Positions 46,900 to 57,321 of a DNA stretch of 64,000 bases are shown here, in pieces; the stretch's first letter is position 1; the number at the start of each line of letters is the position of its first letter. Under the pieces are notes generated by a model. The model worked only from the letters and a program-made list of their open reading frames with translations, was not told the origin of the DNA and ran no database searches. The translations under genes and the position numbers were made by a program. The DNA is taken from contig BSYO01000004.1 in assembly GCA_033239525.1 (NCBI GenBank), positions 27,008,037 through 27,072,036 on the forward strand. Reading direction: 5' to 3'. The DNA comes from Nepenthes gracilis (taxonomy: Eukaryota > Streptophyta > Magnoliopsida > Caryophyllales > Nepenthaceae).

Positions 46900-48351
46900 C
46901 ACGACCGTGGGAGAACTAAATTAGTTAGTCCGACCATACTGTAACAGGTTTCGAGCTTCCCCTTAGGCAGTACCTTACTCATCATGTCTAACATATTTTT
47001 TTCAGTTCGGACTTTCTCTAATAACAGCAGTTCCGTGTCAATAACATCTCTCACCCAATGGTATCGGATATCAATATGTTTCGATTTTGAGTGGAATAAA
47101 AAATTCCTGCGAAGATGTACAAGATTTTGGCTATCACAAAGTATTATGTACTTTTCCGGTTCTAACCCAAGTTCCTAGATGAACTATTTCATCCACAGCA
47201 TCTCCTTGCTGGCTTCAGTTACCGTAATGAATTCTGCCTTAGTCGTTGAAAGAGTAATATATTTCTATAGTTTTGACTGTCAAGAAACTGCTCCTCCGGT
47301 GAATTTAACTAGGTATCCCGAAATGGACTTTCGGTAGTCAATATCGCCAGCTATGCCAGCATCAGTATATCTAACCAATAGAGACTTGTCACTTTCAAAA
47401 CACAAGCTCATTTTGAAAGTTCCTCAGAGATATCTTAATATCCACTTTACAGCTAACCAATGCTACTTTTCGGGGTTTGACAGAAATAGGCTGATGAGCC
47501 GATGGCATGTGTAATGCCCGACCTCCTGCACACCATAGCATACATTAAGCTACCTACAATCAAAGAGTAGGGTACATTTTTCATGCTTGCTTTCTCATCA
47601 TCGGAAGTCGGACATTGCCGACTGCTCAATCTGAAATGACTTATCAGCGAAGTGCTCACCTGCTTGAACTTATCCATATTGAAATATTGGAGTACTTTCT
47701 CAATATCACTCTTCTGAGACAGCCACAATTTCCTATCATTAGGGTCGCGAGATATTCTAATTTAGCCCACCGGCCCCAAATCTTTCATAACAAAGTACTG
47801 CCCAAGCTGCTATTTCAACTCTATAATTGAGCTCCGTTTTGCCCAACGATTAATATGCTGTCCACATAGAGTAGGAGAATGACGATGTCATCATTGGAGA
47901 ATTTTTGCATAAAGATACAATGGTCCGAAGTAATCTTTCGGTATCATTGACCGGCCATGATAGACTCGAATTTTTTGTACCACTATTTTGCAGCCTGCTT
48001 CAGCCCGTACGGGTTCTTCCTCAAACGACACATCAATCATTCCTTCCCTTTGACCTTGAATCCCTCCGGTTGTTCCATGTAAATTTCCTCCTTAAGGTTA
48101 CCATGGAGAAATGTTGTTCGGATATTTAACTGCTCCACCTCCAAATTTAGGACAGCAGTCAAACCGAGCACGACCCGTATCGAGGACATCTTCACTATTG
48201 GGGCAAAATTTTCATCAAAATCAACCCCTTTAAGCTGGTTGAAGCCTTTCACCACCAGCCGCACCTTGTACCTTGGTTGTGAAGTGCTCTCGTCGACCTT
48301 CAAGTGGAAGACCCACTTGTTTTTCAAAAGTCTCTTCCCATCGGTATCACT
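46900..48351 (-). pseudogene. copia reverse transcriptase and RNase H remnant
   Basis: Starts in mid-RT: KRLLKNKWVFHLK (next to the LTR), RLVVKGFNQLKGVDFDENFAPIVK, FLHGNLKEEIYMEQPEGF, then the catalytic box near 47855 read as LLYVDSILI, where the family has YVDD, so the second Asp is Ser. The 47453-47728 frame has PYSLIVGSLMYAMVC and PDI-like text. RNase H follows to 46900 (STTKAEFITVTEASKE, LCDSQNLVHL, KHIDIRYHWVRDVI). Frames are broken several times. It is non-functional on at least two counts: missing domains and active-site loss. Confidence 0.85.
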
Positions 48352-49262
48352 TGTTGAAGAAGATAATGGCTGGTCAAACGGTCAATGAAACCGAGCAAAC
48401 AACGATGATTGGCACACAAACACACACACGATAAATAAATGAGAGAGAGAGAGTAAGAATACACAATTTTTACGTAAAAAACTCTCTTCTAAAGTTAGAG
48501 GAAAAATTACGGGACATTTAGTCTGTAAACAATTTCATTATGTATGTTGGTTACAAAACCCTTTGGCTACATAAGCCCTTGGAGAGATGAGAACAGAAAT
48601 ATGAGCAAAATATAAGAGTAAAATGGCTACTCCCTGTATTTTCTCTTTCATTTTTCTCCTTCTCACTTTTCTTACTTTCTCTCGCACTCAGCATACATAT
48701 ATATAGACCAAGTGACCGCCTACCCAATAGACAGGTTGTGTGCACAGTAAGGCTTGCAACCAACTCTGTAATCTACCACCACCCTCATAAGCACCGTTAA
48801 GAGGAGTCCTGCTCTGCCGAATGGGCTGTCAACTTTGAAAGTCAACTTCCTTTTCTAAAAAGCTATTTGTGCAGACTTTATAGGTGTTACGGTCCCCAGG
48901 CATTGACCAAAGTCCTTGGTCTTTTGCCTAGAATCCTCGGACATAATCCTATGTCATCGGTCGTAACCTAATGTCCTCGGTCAACAGTTAATGTCTTCAG
49001 CCATCACTTAGAGTTCTTGTCCATCAATCAAAGTCCTCGTCCATCAATCAGAGTCTTCGTCCATCATGCGGAGTCCTCGGCCCTTAATTAGAAACTTCGG
49101 CCGTTAGTCAATGTCCTCGACCTTTAGAAAATATCCTCGGTCATAAACTGGTGTTTCTTCAATTTCGGCCAGGTGAAGCCACTTTGGCCTTTATTCCATT
49201 TCAGCCACAAGCGCACACGGCGAACAATATTTCCCACACGGGAGTGGTCCTAAATCCCAACA
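48352..49262 (-). repeat. copia 5' LTR
   Basis: 911 bp, clearly paired with 45974-46889. It carries at least one extra U3 minisatellite unit (gtccatcaatc repeated around 49020-49065). Its inner end abuts RT codons with the short sequence cggtatcactt and no usable PBS. Confidence 0.88.
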
Positions 49263-49267
49263 CTCAT

Positions 49268-52207
49268 AAGCTGGTCTATGCTAAACCAAAAACATTTATT
49301 GAAAGGTGCTAGGTTGCTTTACAAAGTGGCCGGTTGATTCCCTATGTTTATCCGGTATTTTATACCTCAACCAATCGCCCTCAACTGCAAATTACCTACA
49401 TGATTTAACATGAAAAGCGTACACCATAATGCTCGACTTAGGATGTGCAAGATGGTTGTTGACCTGAATGGTCAACAACTAACCCAACTTTTTAGTTGTG
49501 GCTTCTAACCCTACCACAGGAGAATTAACCACGGGCCTTCAAGCCACTATAAATGCCAACCCCTTACCACAAAAAAGGAGATCAAAATTTTAGAGGAAGA
49601 GATTATTACCATCACAAACTGATAATTACAACATCCAATGCGCAATCTCGCAGCACTCTATTTGCACAAAGAGCTTCAAAACTTGTCTTCTAAAACATCT
49701 CATCCTCCTCATAAGATACTCATGTAGTCTATTCCTCTATTCCTCCACACACACACACACACACACACTATTTTTCTTCCTAACTCAATTGTTAAGTCCA
49801 CAAAACCGACTTGAGTTTTAGCACCATGTCTATTGACTAGTCTAATTGCTCCTGTTTCCTAAAATACTTAGGAATCACAATGAGTATTCTATATAGACAC
49901 TATCTCAAGAGATTCTATTTCTGGTTGAGTGAGGAAAATTTTCACTCATGAGGAAAATCTAATGAGCGAATCACAGTTTCTTTGAAATTCTATTTCTGAT
50001 TTGTAGTGTGCAGCATCCGATTTAGAAGTCTCGAGAGCCCACTTTGGAAACTTTCGTATTAGAATTCAGATTCAAGATGTAGATAACACTTATACATTCT
50101 GTTTAGATAAACCATCCTATCTAGGCACACACATCTAACGTAGACACATTCTAGAACATTCAGTAATCAAGTTTAATTTTCATCATTGTGTGCAATTACT
50201 TAATGCTTTGCTGGGAATAATTCTTTTTTTTTTTTTTAAGGTGTGGTGAATGTGGGAGGGAACCATACTTCCTCCGAAGGTTAATGACTCTCCCCATTTC
50301 CCCTTCCTTTAATCCCACTCAACTCCTCCAAAGCAGGAGATATATATTACGTCTTGCATATTTTATTTTGTGATTGTGTGATTTTGCACCAAAATATTGG
50401 TTCTAATGCGGCATAAGGCAATGCCTAGAAGTGGAAGATATAGTGATGCAGGATGGCTCACCAAAACCATGCATGAGAGGGGCTGAATTGAACCCAAGCA
50501 TCAGTGCCCTTAATTACTACAGCCATATTTTGAAGAAAGATTTGCCCAAATATTTTCTCTAAGAGCTGCACACCTAGTCCCATGTTCCATAATTACTCAT
50601 CCGGAGTCCCATAGAATAGGTGTGCTAATGTTGAATTCCCAAGCTCGGCTGTACACCTTGTACCAAGTCTCATTAATTACTTGTTTTCTTATTTAAGTAG
50701 TGTAAGACTTGGAATTTAGGTAGCTTGAAGTTTGATCAAAGTTAAGTGAGTTTTCTCCTTAACAAGAGTAGTAAGTTCTTTTATCAGTGAGTAATTCCCA
50801 ATACTTAGGTTAAATGATTCCCTAAACTGACTACCAATAAGGTGAATGAGTCCCTTTGTAGGATGAGTAATTTCTTGGCTTTTATCATTATAATTTTAAT
50901 TATCTTTATCTATTTCAGTTTCGATTTACTTTCTAACACGTATTTTCATCATAATTCAATTTAAGAATGGTGTATAAGTTGCCACCCCTTGGTTAGAATT
51001 TAGAAATTGTAAGACTAGACCTTGGGAATCGCAGTGGTCCTTGTAGGTCCTATTTGGCTTTTGATTCCCTACGTCACTATCGTGTTATTAGGTTTGTTTT
51101 GATCTCCCCAAACATACAAATCAGTACTTATAACAAAGGATTGCTACTTCAAAATTGAGTGCCTGTTACATGATTTTTAGCACCAATCTTTTCGCCATGG
51201 TTGTCTATTTACATTCAAGTAAATAGTAGTTTAAGACAAGCACATGAGAAAGGATAATAATCTTTGAAAAGAATATTTAGGAAGTTGCAATTTATGCCTT
51301 CAGGAACCTACATTTTACGTGATCACTCATTTAGTTGTCTAGACAAAAGTGGTTTCATTTAGTCATTTCAATGAATGTAAAAGCCATATATTTCAGTTCG
51401 TGTTATCTCTCATTTCTCATGTAGTACTTTGCATGGTGTTTTTTCCATCTTTTCTTGGCCTTAAAGATCTAAACATGAAACACTAGGTCTCATCAAATTT
51501 TGAATCTAGAAGGTATTAATGTGTACTTGGAAAAATATTCAACATGGAAAGCTGTTTGCCTGACAAGGAGTTTGCTTCGGATCTTAGAATTTAAATCCTG
51601 CATGCTACACTAAAGACAGGAGGTCAGTGAGCCTAGGGATGTTTCCTTGACCCATCCGACTCTTCAGTCAGTATATAGTACCAATCAAACTGGAAAGCAA
51701 AATGGCCTGATAAAAAAATGCCTGTTAGCAACATGAGTTGTTGTACACTTGGTGTTTGGATAGGGCATAAAGACGACAGTGGCCTTGAATGAAGGGTACC
51801 TGCTCTGTGCGAAAACAGTGAGATGGGAATAAGCTGGCTAAAGCGTCCCTTGTTTGAGGGAGTGAATTTGACTGATTGGAAGATTAAACTCCTCTGACTA
51901 TCAATGCCAACGGTGGAGTAGAGCATGTCCTTAGTGGCGAGTTGGAAGCAGATGAAAAATTCTTTCAAGAGAAAGAGCTGAGAAGCGAGTGGTGGAATCA
52001 TTGATGAAGATTAAATGTTTTGTGATCGCAGCAAAATTAAACGCAACTTAGTATTCTTTATGCTGAACTATAGGAGCTGAACAGATTTAAGTCTTGAAAG
52101 ACAAGCAAACCTATGGACAGCCTTAGCCAACAACACATTCTTCCTGAACTCAAACTGCTGTCGTGATAGTAATTTGGGTCTTTTGCTTCTACGACAGATA
52201 GTCATTT
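49268..52207. other. unassigned; LTR-like promoter patch and (CA)n
   Basis: 49500-49780 has a TATA-like cactataaatgcc (about 49549) followed by a leader-like stretch and (CA)n at 49747-49767. It could be an LTR or a promoter, but no ends were found. 50220-50240 is poly(T). 51590-52010 is less AT-rich with a 122-codon minus frame that matches nothing I know. No gene is called. Confidence 0.35.
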
Positions 52208-52212
52208 CTAAC

Positions 52213-52500
52213 TATTAGAACATATAGGGAATATAACAAACTAGGAAATACAGTATATATTTATTCCCTTGTATATATTTATGTATTTGTTTCCTTTTCT
52301 GTTTTTTTCCCGTTGCTTATACTTTCCCCTGTTATTTTCTTTCCACTTTTTTTTCTTTTTCCTTGTAATATAAAAAGGACAAAGGGGCTCTGTATTTTAG
52401 AATCAAGCAGAATGAATAAGGACTTGCGTCCATCTTCTTCATCGTCCTCACCCACACCTCTCTCTCCATCGTCCTCTTTGTTTCGATATTGAAGTTTTCA
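52213..52500 (+). mobile_element. short solo copia LTR, TSD CTAAC
   Basis: 288 bp, starting TATTAGAACATATAGGG and ending GAAGTTTTCA, with perfect flanking ctaac (52208-52212, 52501-52505). A TATA-like taatataaaaagg at about 52366-52378 is followed by the usual short leader. It is a different, shorter family from the 0.8-1.2 kb LTRs elsewhere in the window. Confidence 0.75.
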
Positions 52501-52505
52501 CTAAC

Positions 52506-53109
52506 ATTTACAGATTCGTTATTTACTTACTGGCCTCGTATAATTTGAATGAATATGTTTCCTTTCTGAAGTGGCTTCTATATGCTACATTAAGTGTCAT
52601 TTTTTCTGGTTTTATAACTTTGAGTATCCTTGACACTGTCGAAATAAATGTGGAAGACGTTTGTGATGAGGTGGCATACAGATAAAGACTAGAGCAAATA
52701 GGGGAGATTGGAGTTGAGGCTTCACAGGAGATGGTCGGCCGAGGCTTTAAGGGAGACTCCCACGGGCACCTTACCTCTCTCGGGCCATCCTCCACTGCCG
52801 GCTCACAAGGCCTTGAAAAGTGGAAGATACTAATGAGTTGTCGGTACGAGTTACTTGGCCTTGTGCCTATAAAAGTAGCAGCATCTTCGTTAGTTTAGGT
52901 ACACTTTGGAATTTTTATAAAACAAATGTTAAAACCTCAACCAATCTACAGGACTTGTGAAAATTATAATTTTGTGGATTATAAATATATTACTATCCTA
53001 GCAGTTGTAGCATTGTTTTCGAAATTTAGTTTCAGCATTTCTCATCATTTCAAATTTTTTAAATTTCCTTTTTCCTATCTGTTTGATATTAAATTGATAT
53101 AAGAGCTAT
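52506..53109. other. unassigned sequence
   Basis: No recognised coding or repeat motif. The minus-strand frame at 52523-52795 has no family features. Confidence 0.35.
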
Positions 53110-53720
53110 GGCAAGTATGGGAAAGGTCAAAGGAATCATTGTATTTTAAAGTTAAAGAAAGCGTTATATGACTTAAAACAAGCCCCAGAGATATCGCATG
53201 GTAGAATCGACAAATATTTCTAGGAGAGTAAATTTTATAAATATTGTTATATGCATGTCTTTACACAAAATTCAACGACAGTACAGGTATTGCTATTATT
53301 TGTTTATATGTAAATGGCTTAATTTTACAAGCAACCATCTTAGGCATGGCTGAAGAATTCAAGCCAGTTGTTTCACATTCCGAGATGAAGGGCATTGACC
53401 TTATGTCTTACCACCTTAGTTTTGGAAGAGAAGCAAATGGTGTGTGTAAATTTTCATCTCTCAAGAAAGTTATACCAGATAAGTTCATATGAAGTTCAAA
53501 CTAGTTGACTACAGTATGGTGAGCGCTCCGGTGTGTTGTAGAGTCAAATTATCAAGATATGAAGATAGCGAAGAGATATGCCCAACATTCTTTAAAAGCT
53601 TTATCGGAAGTTTAAGTTATTTAATTTATATAAAGTCGAATGTTCCCTTTTGGGGTTGAATTATTAGTCACTGTATAGAAGCTCATGCTTCATCTTATTT
53701 CAAAGTGGCAAGTCTCTATT
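53110..53720 (+). pseudogene. copia reverse transcriptase fragment
   Basis: In order on the plus strand: LKKALYDLKQAPEISHGRIDKYF, then IAIICLYVNGLILQ (the YVDD box, here YVNG with both Asp lost), EEFKPVVSHSEMKGIDLMSYHLSF, and FKSFIGSLSYL-like text near 53590. Stops and shifts interrupt it. No LTR of matching orientation was tied to it. It is an isolated, dead RT palm fragment. Confidence 0.8.
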
Positions 53721-54100
53721 TTTATATAAGTTTTGAATTGGATCTAGATTATTCTTTTTGCACTGTGATATATGCAAAGTACTACGGCATGATCGGTTTG
53801 AATTTATTTAAATATGATTTTTTATTGCCAAATTATATTTAAATAGAAATACATGTGTCTATTTCTATTAAAAAAATGAGAGGAATTAGAAATACTTATA
53901 ATAAGATATGATTAATGATGTGTCCTTGATATTTGAGTTGTAGAATGGATTAGGGAGCCACTGAGGTCCACGAAATTTGCTTTAGAAATAAATTAAAAAT
54001 AAGATGTCAGAGAATTAGTGGGGTTTACTCCCTGACTTATCCTCCAACGTTTAAGTCAATAATTTTTCTCAAAAAAGTAGAAAAATACAATGAGGATTCA
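53721..54100. other. unassigned AT-rich sequence
   Basis: Nothing recognised between the RT fragment and the next LTR-like block. Confidence 0.4.
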
Positions 54101-55000
54101 AAAGAATGTAGCGTTGCATGTATGTAGGAGATGTAAGAGGAGGACTGAATTCCTGTAATGCGCTCGGTCGGTAGTAGCTTAGAGAGATAGATGTTTGGGC
54201 TTCTGTTTGGATGCACGCGGTCGGTGGCTCAATAAAATTGCACTCGGTGAGTGGATCACTAGGAGTGCACTCGTGGAATAGCTCAGTAGAAATGTATTTG
54301 TGGAGTGACTTAGTAGGAATGTATTTGTGGAGTAACTCATTAGGGATGTACTTGTAAAGTGGCTCACTACGGATAGAGAGGAAAGAGGTTATATTTGAGG
54401 AAAAGAGCTTGTTTCTCCCTCTACGCCCCTGGGGTCAATGACTATTCTATGTGTCAAAGAGGACCTTGAGAGCTCAAATAGTACTCTACGATGTTGCTCC
54501 AGCCGGGACCCCCCTCCTTATAGTGGTGAGGGGTATTTGTAATGTTTTATGGTAAATGATTTGACACCGAGGTCCGCGATAGACATCACTTTTGGGTTTA
54601 CTGGCCATTGGGGCGTTGATAGGAGTTGCCTTCGTTAGGCACCGCCTTACTTCAATGTGGAGGCCTTGCATGGTCCTCTCGACCCAATCTTTAGAAGGCT
54701 TCAGGGGACTTAGAATATTGTGTGCTCTAGCCGCCGTAGCTGCATACTCTGATTGTTCTGTGGTTACTTAGTCGAGAGTTTTTTCGAATTTGTCCGTTTA
54801 ACTATATTGTCGTTTGGGCCATTAATGCTTGTCCTTTTGGCCCATTGCCTCTTAAACATTATCTTAGTTGTTGCAATGGTGTTTGGGTTGGCTCGGATCG
54901 ATCTTCTTCTTAAAATTTCTTCCATTGGTTGTTGGACTCCTTGTCGTGATGATGATTGGACCTGAGGTTAAGTCGGTCTATGATATTACTGAACCCATCA
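54101..55000 (-). mobile_element. gypsy LTR-like block with 27-bp array
   Basis: On the minus strand a TATA-like cactataaggagggg (about 54512-54527) precedes a leader and a 27-bp tandem array, the arrangement of promoter followed by R/U5 repeats seen in Tat-type LTRs. Exact ends, PBS and TSD were not found, so boundaries are approximate. Confidence 0.4.
54210..54371 (+). repeat. 27-bp minisatellite, six units
   Basis: Six units of 27-28 bp, consensus near tgtatttgtggagtgactcagtaggaa. In minus-strand translation it gives a repeating STNTFLLSHS pattern that is a by-product of the unit length being a multiple of three. Confidence 0.8.
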
Positions 55001-56580
55001 ATTAATTTATCAAAGAATTGTACATGCTTATAAATTTGCTTAAAAAAATTAGAAACATTTTATATCTCAAACAACCAACGGCTAAATGTTAAAATTCAAA
55101 CTAAGGGCATGAAATCTATAAAATTATGGGCAAATAAATGTCTTTAGTTGATCCATATGTCATTTGATTATGGACAATATTATTCATTCTAACACAAAGC
55201 AACTAAGTCAGATTAAGATATATTTAAATTATTATAAAGATATTTATAATCATTATTATCAATTATGAATAAATTTATTATTATCAAAACAATTAAATAA
55301 ATCTTGAGCTAATAACTAAGACCATGAGATTAACATTTTATTTTAACCGAAGTAGTCGTAGCCATTGTCATCCGTGATGGTTATCCTAATTCAGGAAATG
55401 TTGCTATCTTTACCTCTTTTTTAATTTTTTAAATAATATATATATTTTTTATTTTAAAAAACAATAAAAAATAAAGATATTGCTTTATAAAGTAGCATCC
55501 CTTCCTCTAAGCGATCCTCCACCACCAGCCACGACTGGTTGCTGCATCAAGTTGTTGAGGGGTTGGTCATCCAATCCTATCACTGGACACAGTTCTCTAG
55601 AGACAAATACTTAAATCTGTTAATTTGAAGATCTCAATGACTGTTTAGGGTTTAAAATTATTAAATTTATATCTCATGGTTTGTCAATCATATTTTTTTT
55701 TAAATAAAAAAAATACTCACAATTAATTTATACCCAATGACCTTCAACTCTATGCAAATAGGCTCGCTTTAAGAGTAAAGTGTAGCCTTCTTATTGTAGG
55801 TTTCTATTGTTCCGTTCACGGTTACTGTTTTCTATTGATTCATAAGCAGGCTACTTGTGCTAGCTAATAAACGCCAGTGGCCGATCATTACTTGCGAGTC
55901 CGGTGCTAGTTAACTAAGCATCATCACATGCCATATGTCGCTTGTGGCTGAGAACGTTGCAGCCACTAGAAGCCAGTCGGCCTTCGTCGGTAATCCACCA
56001 TTGAAGGCACTAGCCGATGCAACTATTTTCTCCTTTTTTGCGCTTTCAAATTCTTCTGCATTACGTAGGCATCGGAATATAATACAAAATTCAACTGACT
56101 TTTATATGTAAATAATGTGTTATAAGAACATCATGAATGAGATGAATAAATAGTATGTAAAATCAGGGACTGTACTTTACTTTTGGGACCGTACATCCCC
56201 CAACTTGTATAATATGGCCACGTTATGACAAGTAAGCAAATAAATGTATAGATAGAATCAACAGCATGGATCTTACTGTACGAAAGACACACATAAGAGA
56301 ACCGCGTGTGACTATTATTGTTCGAGGCGCATGGAAGCATTGGTCGGCGGTGCAAGCTGTGAGACCAGCGACTACCCATCTGCTTCTGGGGCTCACACGG
56401 CGTCTTTTTCCGATTTTGTGGTCCACGTTAGAATTTTAAACTTCCATCAAAATATTCTTTTTTACTTGTATAATTATTCTATAATTTTTATTTGATTTTT
56501 ATATGAAAATGTTTTTTATAAAAAAATTAAAAATTAAAAAAACTCACTATATATATATATATATATATATAGATTCAGTA
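55001..56580. other. unassigned, AT-rich with mixed patch
   Basis: 55490-56040 is less AT-rich (ccaccaccagccacgactgg and similar) without a coding frame. (TA)n lies at about 56549-56572. No gene is called. Confidence 0.35.
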
Positions 56581-56584
56581 AACT

Positions 56585-57321
56585 TGACTCAGGAAGAATG
56601 CTCATAAATAAAGAAGCAGGCTCAAGAAACGAACAACGTCCTAATTGACCCAATCTGTCCAAACGGTTGGCAGTTAAAATTGGTCAGCTCAATCAATGCG
56701 GCATGACTTTATTGTAACCGGCAAAAAATCGTTTCGCCTTATCCTTGTTCGTAGACGATTGTTCAATGACCATTCACATCTATAAATATCCCTTTATTCT
56801 CAATGGAGAAGGCAAGAGAAAATACAGAATATGCCAACCGGCCCTCCTTCCCAGGAAGCTTTGTCCTCATTCAAAGGATCTCTCCCTTGTTTAGGAAGGT
56901 CATGTCCTCCTGTTCTTTCAAAAGTCATCTCTCTCTCCCTTTAAGAGATCTTCCATTCAAGTGACCCCGATCAGAGCACTCCAGTGATCTTCAGATAAAT
57001 ATATAATCTACAATAGCGTATCTAAAACGCCATTCTACGGATGCATCTCTAAGTCGCCCATTTGCAAACATATCTCTAAGTCACCAATCTATGGACGCAC
57101 ATCTAAGCCGTCCAATCAATGGGCGTACCTAAACGCTCAATCCACCGCACGTGCATCATCCATATATCATTTTATACTTTTGAAAATACATTTAATTTAA
57201 GTATCGGATGATTTACGGTGAGAGTAATTCTTACCGTCCTCTAAACTCTCGTTTTTAGTTGTGTTTTGTAGGATTTAAGTTCGATTCTATGGAGACCAAA
57301 TCTGTATCAGATCGACCAACA
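56585..57321 (+). mobile_element. gypsy LTR-like block, plus strand
   Basis: Starts TGACTCAGG and ends CGACCAACA, 737 bp, with a TATA-like ctataaatatccc near 56783-56795 and a five-unit array in the R/U5 part. The sequence after the end is not a clear PBS, and no TSD was found. The form matches Tat-type LTRs, but identity is inferred. Confidence 0.4.
57016..57145 (+). repeat. about 27-bp tandem array, five units
   Basis: Units share catctctaagtcgccc-like cores (gcgtatctaaaacgcc, atgcatctctaagtcgcc, acatatctctaagtcacc, acgcacatctaagccgtcc, gcgtacctaaacgctc). It lies downstream of the TATA-like box of the surrounding LTR-like block. Confidence 0.75.

Larger units (their letters stand above)
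45974..49262 (-). mobile_element. copia element with internal deletion, TSD CTCAT
   Basis: LTRs at 45974-46889 (3') and 48352-49262 (5') have TGTTGGGG or TGTTGAAG starts and ATCCCAACA ends. The TSD ctcat is perfect (45969-45973, 49263-49267). The 1.46-kb interior holds only RT and RNase H. On the minus strand the 5' LTR runs directly into RT codons, so PBS, gag, protease and integrase are deleted. Both LTRs and the TSD remain, so deletion happened after insertion or the deleted form was mobilised by a helper. Confidence 0.92.
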
